DNA from: Rhizopus arrhizus
Lineage: Eukaryota; Mucoromycota; Mucoromycetes; Mucorales; Rhizopodaceae
Assembly (NCBI GenBank): GCA_024220505.1
Contig: JAKZZE010000005.1
Location: 2,068,501-2,132,500, forward strand
Length of the DNA stretch: 64,000 bases
Reading direction: 5' to 3'
The notes under the pieces were generated by a model. That model ran no database searches. It was given only the letters and a program-made list of their open reading frames with translations, and was not told the DNA's origin. Made by a program: the position numbers and the translations under genes. This document shows, in pieces, positions 12,611-23,460 of the stretch. Numbering within the stretch: the stretch's first letter is position 1; each line of letters opens with the position of its first letter.

Positions 12611-13440
12611 CTGTAGAAAAGAGCGATAGTGACAGTTGCTAATATGTATGTTATGTCTAGTTTCGCTATACGGTGAAGTGATAACAGAAACCAATTAATA
12701 GAAGACTGTAAAAGACTATTAATGTACAATAACAACAAAGTTAACAATAACACTAGTTCTTGACTTCAATTGCTTGGACGTGCAAAAAGAATATATTGGG
12801 CAACCAAAATCAATTTTAACGGGAAGAAAGCCTTTTCTTATCATTTGACAACAATTGGGGAAAATATACAATTGTAAAGAGGATTATGGTGATTTTGATA
12901 AATAAAGTAAATGATATATCAATTGGATATTCTTCATGTTGATTTTTCTGGTGTTCTTTTCTGTTTAGTATGCTGGCACATTGGGTGAATAATGCGTCCA
13001 GAGATCGTCTTGATATATCCTGTGAGGGTAGAAAATAATAGGTAAGAAAAATAATGTCAGCCAATTATGACATGTGTTCATTCAATTCTCGATGCGGTGA
13101 AGCTGATTATTTTCTTTTCCCCTTATTTTCTTTTACGTTTTCTTCAATAACGCCCGTTAGAGTTATCCAACCACACCGAAAAGCATACCATTCGAATCGT
13201 CATGAAAACGAGCATCTTTTGAATACAAAATAAGCTTTAAAAATCAAAAAGTAATCAAAGGTGACTCCCGACCAAAATCCGACTTTGTCACAATCATAGG
13301 CACAAGTCTTTACTGATTCATTACATTGTTACGTCTGTTTTAACCGTGTTTTTATTTAAAGTTTCATAGTTGAGTGTAGATTTTTAGTTTGATCAAATAA
13401 GCAAAGTAAAACAATTGCAAAAAGAAGTTAAAGGATAATA
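12611..13440. other. Intergenic region before the MITE
   Basis: AT-rich, with hydrophobic minus-strand frames at 12529-12753 and 12816-13064 that lack family motifs. No supported gene was seen. Confidence 0.4.
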
Positions 13441-13656
13441 CAGTGCCCCACAAAACCCTTCAAGTGTGTGTCTGTTTTTAAAATGCCATTACTCCGCGAT
13501 CATTACATGTAGCTCGAAGTTTAAACATTATCCAAGTACTCTGTCACCATAGCTTTCAAATGAGGTATAGCATGCTACCAATTGTAGTACTCAATACTTG
13601 GTGATAAGCAAAAAACAAAAAAAAACAAAACACTTGAAGGGTTTTGTGGGGCACTG
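13441..13656. mobile_element. 216-bp MITE with 27-bp terminal inverted repeats (Tc1/mariner type)
   Basis: The left end begins CAGTGCCCCACAAAACCC at 13441, and the reverse complement of the right end from 13656 begins identically; the match is perfect for 27 bp. Both ends are flanked by TA (13439-13440 and 13657-13658), the target duplication expected of Tc1/mariner elements. The interior has no coding capacity. This is a classic non-autonomous deletion derivative. The perfect ends suggest recent insertion. Confidence 0.9.
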
Positions 13657-13745
13657 TACTGCGCGCAGTCCGGAAATACATTCCAAAGAATTTCAATAAA
13701 TTCGTTTTTTATCATTACAAAAAAAAGCGTTTAACTTTATCATAT

Positions 13746-15261
13746 ATGCCAAAAGCAAAACAAAATACTAAAGACAAGGAAAACGAAATTAATAGTTGGA
13801 TCGAGCAACAAGCAAAAATCACCAGAAGATCATCCCTGATCCCATATGATTACTTCACGTACGCGTCTTTAATAAATCAAGATAAAGGATTCACGAATAT
13901 GAACTATTTACGAGCGTTATCCAAAGCAAAAAATATCAGTCCACTCAAAGCAGTGCTTATTGAAAAGATGGAGTCTATGATGAAGGTAGGTTATTCAATT
14001 AGAGGTTTCGTAAAAAGTACTTAAATCCTTTATAATACTAGCAAAGAGACAACTCTGGATCCAAGTTTGGCAAACTGTATAATGATTACTGGACAAAAAG
14101 AGACAATGCCAAATCAAGAAACCGTATTGAAAAGATGAAAAGACGTACACGAGAAAGCATTGTACAAAGCACAATCAGACTAATGACGACAACTGCTTCA
14201 AATATTGTTGGACCATCAGAAGAAGTAGTGCTTGAGAATGAGGCTGGCAATGATAAATCCGAGAAAGATGAATCTGACGTAGCAAAGCTGGATGACACCA
14301 TCAACATTTGTAAGAAGACTGGATTTGGGTATGTGCTTATACTATTAAATCTGCGTGAATTTAACTAATGGTTTTGAACTATTTTTAGATTAGGAGAGCT
14401 AAACATTATCGATCTTACTGATAATATTGTATATGACTTTTTCAAACAATCATTGAAACCAGAGTTGTTTAAGAAGTTAAAGCTACTCATCTCCATGCAG
14501 TGGAAAGAGGAGCCTTATTGCAAAAAACTACTAAATGCTCTTTGTGAACCGCATGCTGATCAACGTGATTTGTGTCAAATACTAAGAACACCTGTGATCA
14601 GACCAGAAGATTATCGTTCCGCCAAACACTATGATCTTAGAGCAGTGGAAAACATCGCAGGAACATGGTATTTATAATTTCATTTTTGATTTATAAATAG
14701 TAATCTTACTTTTTAAACTAGGATTGATTTAATGTGCTCTCCGTCCAATAGTATTGTGACTGAACGTGGTGAACGAACAAGTGCAATGGATGGTGTGACT
14801 TTAGTGATTAAAAACTTATTTAGACCTTTTAATGATATTGTTCATACGAGATGGTGGGTTTTAAAATTCGATATATAAATGAAAGTCATTCGTTAATATG
14901 AATTCCTAGGATTGGAATCAAGGAAGATTGTACAAAAAGGCATAAATGGGATGGTGTCGTAAGCACTTTAGGTGGTAAAGCATCTGTGATGCTGATCGAA
15001 TTTGCAGGCGGTTTTGTTAATGTTGATCGAAATAAATTGAAAAATGACACAATCAAAATCTACCGCAATGCTGCCAGACTTCTCAATAGCAAGAATAGCA
15101 GCCCCGAAAACCCACCAAGTATCTTCGTTGTGATTAGCCATAAATTCAAAATTTATTTTGAAACACTCACTCTTGTCACTGATCGTGCTTATGTAAGAAC
15201 CCGCACGGCAACAATAGATATCCCTTTTTCTCCCAATGGTCTTAAAACTGCAATGGAATAA
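13746..15261 (+). CDS. Lineage-specific protein of an apparent multigene family, five exons
   Basis: Exons 13746-13985, 14042-14328, 14389-14667, 14722-14853 and 14910-15261 join in frame to 429 aa with normal GT-AG introns and no internal stop, so the gene looks intact. The N-terminal third is Lys-rich (MPKAKQNTKDK...). The middle has a basic run (IEKMKRRTRES) and an acidic Ser/Glu stretch. The C-terminal half carries TERGERTSAMDGV, HKWDGVVST, VMLIEFAGGF and ISHKFKIYF. That half resembles the truncated ORF at 43866-44405 (RW, then D-[AG]-[VM]-[VM]-S, then a strand ending in FA). I recall many such proteins in Mucorales but know no function. The Asp...Glu spacing recalls a PD-(D/E)XK nuclease core; this is inference only. 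An in-frame ATG at 13644 lies inside the MITE end and would add 34 residues; 13746 is preferred. Confidence 0.7.
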
Positions 15262-15688
15262 CTTCCCACTGTTTTCGCTTGGCGAGATATGGTCATCGCT
15301 TCAGTTAAAAACACTATCACAATTAGTAGCTTCAATCTCGAAACTATACCTGTTCCATCAACACCTTGAATATTTGCATTATATATTCATTTTTATTATT
15401 ATTATCTTAGCTATAATGTACAAAAAAATAGTAGGATGAATTGCACAAAAATAAAATAAAATATTTTTTAAAAGTATTATAAATTATTAGAAAGAAAAAA
15501 TACATTTGTAAACTACAAACCGCTGCTTAGAAAAAAATGACAAAGAATGAATCTGATTGGATATTCATTTCAAGCGTATTTGTCAAGGCTGAGTAATACA
15601 GTTGGCAGTGACCGGCGTTTCAATCAATTGAGTATAAAAAGAAACAAGCTTTTTGATTTTTTCTCTATTGTTTCTTCATTTTTATACA
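15262..15688. promoter_or_regulatory. Spacer and pirin promoter region
   Basis: Holds the 3' region of the preceding gene and a TATA box (TATAAAAA, 15633-15640) 49 bp before the pirin start. The 17-nt string containing this box also occurs at 6421-6437. No other feature was seen. Confidence 0.5.
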
Positions 15689-16606
15689 ATGTCCTCTACT
15701 ACTTCAACAACAACAACAACAAATAACAAGGTTTTCAGAAAAATCACTAAATCAGTCCTTTCAAGACAACAAATGGACGGTGAAGGTGCGGTCGTCTACA
15801 GATCCATTGGTACTGCTGCCCTTAGAAACTTGGATCCATTCTTGATGCTTGACGAATTCGACGTAAGAGCACCCGGAGGCTTTCCCGATCACCCACACCG
15901 AGGATTTGAAACAGTGACTTATATGCTCGAGGGTGAATTCTTGCATGAAGATTTCAAAGGCCACAAGGGTCATTTACGTGCTGGTGATCTTCAGTGGATG
16001 TCTGCCGCTAAGGGTATTGTGCATGCTGAAATTCCTGCCAGCAATCAACGCGCACACGGTTTGCAGCTCTGGGTGAACCTGGCCAAGAAGGACAAGCTGT
16101 CTGAACCCAACTATCAAGAATATCCTGCCGAAAAAGTCACTTTGGTCACACCAGAGGAAGGTGTCACGATCAAGGTCATCGCAGGTGAATCGTACGGTGT
16201 CAAGAGCCCGGTCATGACCAGAACACCCACGATGTTTATCGACGTTCAACTGAAGAAGGGCAAACGCATAGAACAAATCATCCCAGAAAACTATGCTGGA
16301 TTCATTTATACAATCTCAGGCACGGCTCTTTATGGTGCGGATCAACACCGATCTGAAGCTCATCATACCTTGGTTCTCGACAACAACAATGGAAACTATA
16401 TCCCTGTCGAATCCCTTTCGGATGATTGTCATTTTGTCGTCATCGCAGGTCAACCCATCAAGGAACCTGTTGTTCAATACGGTCCCTTTGTCATGAACAG
16501 TCAGCAAGAGATCTACCAAGCATTTGATGATTATCAAAGGGGCAAGAATGGCTTTGAAGGTGCACCAGAGTGGGTTTCAGCCATTAGAGATAAATGGTCC
16601 TTTTAG
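15689..16606 (+). CDS. Pirin family protein
   Basis: A bicupin iron-binding protein. Relatives act as nuclear cofactors or as quercetinase-like dioxygenases; the role here is not determined. It is a single exon of 305 aa from the ATG at 15689 (MSSTTSTTTT). An in-frame ATG at 15653 would add 12 hydrophobic residues and lies 13 bp past the TATA box, so it is less likely. Pirin_N shows LDPFLMLDEF, GGFPDHPHRGFETVTYMLEG, HLRAGDLQWMSAAKGIVHAE and LQLWVNL. The expected metal ligands are present: His68, His70, His112 and Glu114. The C-terminal cupin follows (TPTMFIDVQLKKG, GFIYTISGTALYG, GPFVMNSQQEI). The Thr/Asn-rich start is unlike bacterial pirins but common in fungi. Polyadenylation signals lie near 16672. 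Confidence 0.95.
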   Translation: MSSTTSTTTTTNNKVFRKITKSVLSRQQMDGEGAVVYRSIGTAALRNLDPFLMLDEFDVRAPGGFPDHPHRGFETVTYMLEGEFLHEDFKGHKGHLRAGDLQWMSAAKGIVHAEIPASNQRAHGLQLWVNLAKKDKLSEPNYQEYPAEKVTLVTPEEGVTIKVIAGESYGVKSPVMTRTPTMFIDVQLKKGKRIEQIIPENYAGFIYTISGTALYGADQHRSEAHHTLVLDNNNGNYIPVESLSDDCHFVVIAGQPIKEPVVQYGPFVMNSQQEIYQAFDDYQRGKNGFEGAPEWVSAIRDKWSF

Positions 16607-18053
16607 GATGGGTTCAATTTCTTTTACTTTTCTTTTCATTCTTTTCTGTACATGTCTTTTTTTTTTTTCATAAATAAAATATTATTTCATTCAATACCAG
16701 TGAACTATTGTCTTCTTTATCTTTCTTATTCTAGAAAGCTTTTCATTCAGTCAAAACGGATCAAATAGATTTTTACACGTTTGTGATGACATAACCTTCA
16801 ACTTTTTTTTGTCTTATAAATTATGCTTAAACACCAATGCTAATTAAAACTGCTTTGTTTGACCTAATGCATCTACTGTGACAATGTTGGATGGTGTATG
16901 TTAGAGTAGTTTCCAGCCTTGAAGTCGAAAGAAGAAAAAGGGTTGGAAAATACGAGTGAATACTAGAAAAGTGAGCAGCAAGAGTTCGATATATACTCCT
17001 AAGTCATACAAGCTTCCAAAGCATTCAGAAACCACTGGAAGATGAAACAAAGGCTTGCCTGGTTGGATGCTGAATCAGATTTCTCTATTGACATCTCCTG
17101 ACAAGTCAGCCCTAAATAAAAAAGGAATAAGTTTCTGTCGAGAAATATAGGAAAGGCTTGTTGGGAAAACAAATCGAAAGATATGTTTGACCAAAGGACA
17201 ATTCAAGAGGTGGAGGGCTATTCAATTGTTATTCAACCGGTGCAAGTCCAGGATTCATTTTCGAAAGCTGTGCCAAGGAGTGATGGATTCTTTATGGATT
17301 TAGACAACATCTTTACAAAAGAAAAATATATTCTTTCACAAGCAAACACAGTATTTGTCCGTTCAAGTCAAAGATTCATTTATTCAATTATCATAGCAAA
17401 ACATATTACAAACAAAATGAGCACATGCTGTCATATCATAGATCTTTGTTTTTGGCACGCCTTCACGTTAAATAACAAGTCCAATTATTTGTTGGTAATT
17501 CAGTATTTAGTCGCTTAGTTGACAGAATTTTACTTTACTTAATAAGGGTGTCAAATTTAATTTAATATGTTCACATTAAATAATGCATTAAATCAAGACT
17601 TTATCCTGTATCCATTATAGACTAAATCTCTGGGTAGTTCATGACTTCATCCCAAAAAAAAAGGAAGCAAAGGGCATATTTAGCGTATTAAGTATACAGA
17701 GTTTCTCGAATAGGTTGAACCATTTTGTGCTCTATTTATTGAAATAGATGTTTCTGGTTTGCTTTTGAAGACAACAAAGTCAATCCAGTAACAAAAAAGC
17801 CTTCCATTAAGTCTTTTGAAATTTAATTTTTTATCAAGTTGTTAAAAAATTGTGATGACTGCAATATATGATTAAAGAGATTCCTTTTCCATCTGAAACA
17901 AAAGCAACTAGGTGCGGAACAAGTATGCCTACCAATGAAGAGCAAAAACAAAATGCGATTTTCCAATACGTCAAGTTATTTTGGTGTGTGGATTTTAAAA
18001 TCCCAGTACTTTTTTTTTTTTTTTTTTGACAGGTGGCTTCCATTATTTTTAAC
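16607..18053. other. Intergenic region, no supported gene
   Basis: A spacer between pirin and the SET-domain gene. The 111-codon plus frame at 17183-17518 (contains IVIQPVQVQDSFSKAV) is mildly codon-like but has no motif and no neighbouring exon, so it is not called. T-tracts lie just before 18031. Confidence 0.4.
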
Positions 18054-19752
18054 ATGTCAAACAGTTTTGAAGAAAAAGGAGAAGCCTTCTGTAACTGGCT
18101 TACTTCAAATGGAGCCACAATAAGCGACAGCATTACTCTCAAAGACTATCGTTCGGAAGGAGCTGGAAGAGGTGTCACGGCCAATAAGGACATCAAGGAA
18201 GGCGATCTTTTATTTTCTTTACCTCGATCCATCCTGCTCTCTCAATTGACAAGCTCACTCAAGGACCAAGTAAGTGAATTGTCCGAGTTGAGTGGCTGGA
18301 GTCCCTTGATTCTTTGCATGATGTATGAAATTGAAAAGCCTGATTCTTTCTGGAAGCCTTATTTTGGTAAGCATCATAAAAAAAAAAGAAAAAAAAAAAA
18401 AAAAAAAAAAAAAATAGAAATTCAACTCGCAATGGATAGATGTCCTTCCTCGTGAATTCACCACACCCATGTTTTGGAATCAAGAAGACTTGAAGGAATT
18501 AGAAGGAACAGATATTATTTGTAAAAGAGAAAGTTTATTCACAAAGTATGTATGCAATTAACATTTTTATTTTTTTTAGCCAAGATTGGAAAAAAAGAAT
18601 CAGAAGAACTCTTTCATAGTGAACTTGAACCTATTATTAAAGTAATGCACTGAACATACAAGAAGAGAGAAAGCGAGCTTATATTCTTTTGATAGAAATA
18701 TCCGAATTTATTTGATGAACAAAAACACACTATAGAATTATTCCATATCTGTGGATCACTTATTATGGCATACAGTTTCAATGATGAATTACAAAAGGCA
18801 CCCAAGGAAAATAACAAGGAAGAGGAGGAGGAGGAGGAAGAGGAAGAGGAAGAGGAGGAAGGATTGATTTCTATGGTTCCTATGGCAGATATGTTGAATC
18901 ATAAAACCGGATTTAACAATGCACGTCTATTTCATGAACCTGACAGCTTACAGATGAGAGCCATTAAGGACATTAAAGAAGGAGAGCAGATTTACAATAC
19001 ATATGGTGATTTGTGTAATGCGGATCTTTTGAGAAAATATGGATTTGTAGATGAAAAAAATGATTTCGATCTTGTTGAACTAGATGGTCCTTTGTTAGTT
19101 GAAGTCTGTTGTGAAAATCAAGATGAAGCACTCAAGGAGAGAAAAGTAAGTAAAACAAATTATACATTTTACATGTATTGTTGAATTAACTTTATTATTA
19201 GATTGATTTCTTAATGGAAGAAGGTGTATTGGATGAGTAAGTAGAAACAAGCGAATAATGATTACTATATACTTACTTTTATTAGGTGCTTTGTTATTGA
19301 TAAAGAGCATGAAATCCCACCTGAGCTTATTGTTTCAGGTATAATTTGACCAAAAATAGACATTTTTAAGCTAAAAATCTTTTTTTAAAGTGCACGTCTT
19401 GTGTACAACAGTGGATGATTTTGAAAAAATGGAAGAAAAGCAAAAATTACCAAAGCCAAAACTGACAAAGGAAATCAAAGAAAAGCTTCAAATCATATTA
19501 ACAAAAAGACTTGAAAGATATCCAAAAGTAATTGTGAACGATGTATTGCTAGGTGTAACTAAAACAAACGTTATTTAGGAAGAAAAAAGTATAGAAGAAT
19601 TAAAGGGAAATAAACGCAATGCAAACATAGTTTGTATTGGAGAGAAGAGCATTTTAAAGGACACACTGAAACAACTCGAATCTACACCTGTCGCCGTTGA
19701 AAAAAGAAAGGCAGAACAGATGAGCAACAAAAATAACAAAAAACATAAATAA
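18054..19752 (+). CDS. SET-domain protein lysine methyltransferase (RKM4/SETD6-like)
   Basis: Transfers methyl groups from S-adenosylmethionine to lysines of non-histone proteins; yeast Rkm4 modifies ribosomal protein L42. Eight inferred exons (18054-18366, 18440-18520, 18580-18641, 18696-19145, 19202-19236, 19286-19338, 19391-19527, 19579-19752) join to 434 aa, normal for the class. SET features in order: GAGRGVTANKDIKEGDLLF (SAM loop), PYFDVLPREFTTPMFW, a SET-I insert, MVPMADMLNHK (NH motif), IKEGEQIYNTYGD (catalytic Tyr) and LLRKYGF, then a Rubisco-LSMT-like substrate-binding C-terminus and a Lys-rich tail that may be a nuclear signal. A run of about 17 Glu interrupts the insert near 18811-18861. 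Intron 1 contains a long A-tract; the acceptor at 18439 restores PYFDVLP. Confidence 0.92.
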
Positions 19753-20786
19753 AGAAAAAGCCAAGATAAATTTCTAAATTTGGTTAAATACTTGTAGAAT
19801 GCTTCGCGTTTGAAAATAAAAACATTTTACTGATCCTCCCATAACTTTTACCTTTTAACTATAAATTTTATTGGACTTCAATCTTTTTTTATTTTATTTT
19901 TACCTCCTAATTTTTACATTTTCAAACGCGAAATACTGTATTTGTTAAGCGATAACGATGAAGGATGAGGAGACAGAACGAATTAAAAGAATAGAGAAAA
20001 CATCGATGTGTACGATCTTTCAATTTGAAGGTTAGAGGCATCGATTGATGGATACACAAAGTGGAACGCTATACTTCCCCTCATCTTTAAAAATTTTCCA
20101 TCGTCAAGCTATTAACTTTATATAAATAGAGTAATACACAATTTGATTTTGGGGGGCCATCCTTTGCTTGTACATTATGAATGAATTTTCTAAGACGCTA
20201 ATCTTTTGAATTCTTCATGATTCTTTTCTAGTTGCATGAGATCTTTTGAAGTCTTTTCTATAGTGATTGTCATTGAAATGAATGCCTAGTGTATCTCTAC
20301 TCTTTTTTTCAGAAATATAAATAAACTAACTGCAAGTCATTTGCTAGATTGTGAGGAAAAACAAAAAGCATATTGCGATAAACCTATTTTTAATTTAAGA
20401 AAAAAGGAAAAAGTAAAATGATTACATTACTCTTTAAAATCATTATGAATCATTGACCACCAAAATAAAATACATTAATTAAAAAGCAAGTCCAGCAAGC
20501 TATAAATGATTAAATAAGGGCTTATATAAATACAATATCCTCTTACAGTTGCATTCATACAATAATAAAGTCAAGTTTGTAGAGTTCTGTAGATATAATC
20601 AATATGAATTGGCTGTAGTGAATGCCGAGAGATTTTTTTGTGTAATGTTATTAATAGATTACTTTGAGTTTTAATATTAAAAAATAAATTATCCATTTTT
20701 AGTTTATTTTACCTGCAAGGGTAATAATATGTATTAAAAAGGAGAAAGCTACTTTTCTTTTCTCTTTTTTTTTATATTTTTCTTTA
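19753..20786. other. Intergenic region with a short inverted repeat
   Basis: AT-rich. The only structure seen is a 15-bp inverted repeat, TTCGCGTTTGAAAAT at 19803-19817 and its reverse complement at 19918-19932, listed separately. A pyrimidine-rich leader precedes the cyclin start. Confidence 0.5.
19803..19932. repeat. 15-bp perfect inverted repeat spaced by 100 bp
   Basis: The arms 19803-19817 and 19918-19932 are exact reverse complements (TTCGCGTTTGAAAAT). The GC core CGCG is unusual in this AT-rich spacer. It could be a mini-transposon or a regulatory site pair. No target duplication is clear. Confidence 0.5.
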
Positions 20787-21422
20787 ATGATTAATGTACT
20801 TCCAACACAAGATATTAATCATTTAATTGCTTACACAGCATCTAATGTAAAAACACTATTAGATTGCTCAAGTGAAAGATTACATTATCAACATCGTTTA
20901 TTACCAACATTACATGTCTTTATCAAACACTCATTTTATTATTGCAAACTGACGCCTAATGTCCTTGTTGTGGCTCTTATTTATCTTAATCGATTAAAGA
21001 ATAATTTACCACGTAAATCAAAAGGAGGTAATTTTAATTATACAATAAAAAAAAGTATTTTATTTATTCATCCATTGGCAGAGTTTGACACACCTTATAA
21101 AATGTTTATTGCAGCAATTGTATTGGCTTCGAAATTTATAGAAGACTCAAACAAAATGACACATGCGATTCATAAATTTATATCTCCGCTTTATAACTCA
21201 AGAGAGTTGAATGAGATGGAGAGAAGCTTTTTAGGTAAATATAAGCACTCTTTTTTTATTTATTTATTTTAATTTTGACTTTTCTTTGCTGTCATTAGCT
21301 GTTGTTAAGGTACCGAAAAACGCAAATCACTTTATGATGTGACTAACCCTTTATAGTATGATTTATATGTGGATCTAATTGAGGTAGATCAATTCATTAA
21401 AGACCCACATAGATTTCCTTAA
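20787..21422 (+). CDS. Pcl/Pho80-type cyclin
   Basis: A regulatory partner of a Pho85-like cyclin-dependent kinase, controlling phosphate or glycogen responses or morphogenesis. Exons 20787-21027, 21082-21234, 21299-21309 and 21357-21422 join in frame to 156 aa. The cyclin box shows LTPNVLVVALIYLNRLK, then GEFDTPYKMFIAAIVLASKF and ELNEMERSFL, and after splicing AVVKYDLYVDLIEVDQFI, which matches the usual MERxFLxxxxYxLxV block. The third exon is only 11 nt (encodes the AVVK join). Without it the protein would lose the conserved Tyr-Asp-Leu block. The protein ends soon after the cyclin box, so it is a compact member. Start chosen at the first ATG after a T-rich leader. Confidence 0.88.
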
Positions 21423-22080
21423 ATTCCCACTGTACTGTTTTCCTTTCTATTATTCCCTGTAAATACCCTATCTTTCATTGATACATTTTCTTGTAATAAA
21501 GAGTTTGATAAACTTATAAACAATCCATATCACGCACTGTCACTTGAAGTTCTTTTTATTACTTTGGATTTCTGCAAAGTAATTATCACTCAATTCCTTA
21601 CAAAGGTCCTCTTTCTAAAGCTACGAATTTGGTAGGATTAAAAAGAATACTTGTCATTTTAAATCTTTTTATTCCGTTCTCAAACATGAATTTTATGTGA
21701 TATGAAATAATGAAAATATATTTTAGATCTATTAATTTATAAACATACAACATATAAAGGCTTTTTTGATTAATATTACTTGCTTTTTATGATCTATTTA
21801 ACCACTTCCTATGTAGTATAGCAAGTTTAAAGTGCCATTTTCTTAAAAACAATTGAACAACTTACTAGACATAGCTTAGGCACTTTCATAACACTAGCAA
21901 ATCATCGAACATTTCTAAATATAACCCTTTTCCAATAATATATAGTATATATCATTTTCATCAAAGCATACCTCAATATGCATCTTTATTTAACCTGGGT
22001 TTTTAACAAGGACTATACCCAATCTCAACAATACTGTTAACCCTCACATAGTCACTTATCGAATCGGTTTGAATATCAGT
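21423..22080. other. Intergenic region, nothing recognised
   Basis: An AT-rich spacer downstream of the cyclin gene, with no conserved coding signal on either strand. Confidence 0.5.
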
Positions 22081-22539
22081 TTATGCTTTCTCTAACACTT
22101 TATTGATTTCTGCTCCATTCCCATCAGTCAGAATAGTATTAAATCCATCAAATATGAGCTTACAGCTAGTATGCTTACCTTCTTTATTTTAAAATGAATA
22201 TAATATTTTAAAAAGGTTGGGTTATCGGAATAGGTAATGTGTTTGTTGAGAATTTCACTTCTAACCATCAGATAAGATTGAGGGTCAATTTGCCATGAAT
22301 ACGCTTCCATGACCTGCAGTATATTCAATAAGCCTCCACTCATCTAAAAATTGTAGTTTTTAATAAAAAGCTTGGTAGTGATACTAAAAAAGTATGATTA
22401 GGATTTCATTCAAACTTTATAATGAGAAACTAGGAAAGAGTAGTTATACTGTATGAATAAAATGTAATGCATAAGGTTGAATTTTCTCATAAACTTGAAG
22501 TATGCAAATCGATGTTGTTCTAAACCAGATGTTGTAGAA
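22081..22539 (-). pseudogene. Frameshifted gene fragment of unknown family
   Basis: Three codon-like blocks follow each other on the minus strand. After an acceptor at 22540: FYNIWFRTTSICILQVYEK. After an acceptor near 22344: MSGGLLNILQVMEAYSWQ, IDPQSYLMVRSEILNKHI and DNPTF. Then, one base out of frame, CKLIFDGFNTILTDGNGAE and INKVLEKA, ending at a stop at 22081. The shift falls in an A/T-rich run near 22195, so it may be a real one-base lesion or an assembly error. I do not recognise the protein. It sits beside the larger relic at 22.8-23.5 kb. Confidence 0.35.
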
Positions 22540-22807
22540 CTATAGAGAAAAGTGGTACTATATGTTTAGAAGCATCTATCTGTTGATATGAACTTTCTCT
22601 GAAACTACATATTGTTATTTGAGATAGCTTAAAGTTGAATTGCCTCATTGCTTAGTTTATTGTTTCAAGCGCTTTGACAACAACCTAAAGCTCTCCTCGA
22701 AGAGTGCTAGCGATTAACCGTATTATACTAGCAAAACTGCTTTTCTAACAGATATTTAAGGTATATAGTGGTATGAAGTGGATACAATATCAAATATATT
22801 TTTCTCA

Positions 22808-23460
22808 AAAGTTATTCTTTTGTTTCTGATTCGATACCCCAGTAGGTCTTCCACTCCTGAGAAGCATATTTCGGCAGACAAGCATTGTAGCTGAGTACCT
22901 CCAAAGGGATCGTCAGGAAGCAGCTTGCTTGGGATAGGGTCCTTTGGAGCCCTTTCAGAGGTCTGAAAGCCAAGCCCAACAACGTTGTTCAGGCTGAAAT
23001 TAGCCTAGTTCATTTCAAACCTTTGGAATTGGAAGATTACGGTGCTTTTCTTGGGAGTCGCTCCTAGCATACTGCTGTTCTTTAGGTTCACAATGTGAAT
23101 ATACAAACCAACCATACCACTGTCCATTTGGTTCACCAAAAGTTATGATTTTTGTCTTATTTCAGGAACTACTTTGCTGACCATCCCCTGATTTTCAGCT
23201 TAAGACGAGAATTTGGTAATGATGCTGTCTTTGCGACAGGAAACGGGTCTGCTCCAAACTCTAGGTTTCATGAGCCCATGCGTGGTATGAGCTTTTAAAG
23301 GTTCCTTCAGCAACATGGCTTCTGATTTCTCCTGCTTGATGAATTTTGAACAAGTAAATGATGTCCATATTGTGAAGAAATGACCCTGGGGGCCTTTCGA
23401 ATGGCACCGAATCCTTGTCCCTGCAAAAGACAAGCATTTCTTCAAGTTATTAGACACGGC
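22808..23460 (-). pseudogene. Decayed coding relic, GC-richer than its surroundings
   Basis: The minus strand is clearly less AT-rich than the flanks and holds codon-like stretches broken by stops and frame changes: DKDSVPFERPPGSFLHNMDI (ends at a TAG after HAWAHET), LLVNQMDSGMVGLYIHIVNL, and KGLQRTLSQASCFLTIPLEV followed by LPKYASQEWKTYWGIESETK before a stop near 22813. No family is recognised. Similar composition continues to about 23760. It may be a retroelement or a lineage-specific gene in decay. Confidence 0.35.

Noticed and set aside
17183..17518. 111-codon plus frame between pirin and the SET gene
   Set aside because: Mildly codon-like but with no motif, no splice partner and a hydrophobic AT-driven second half.
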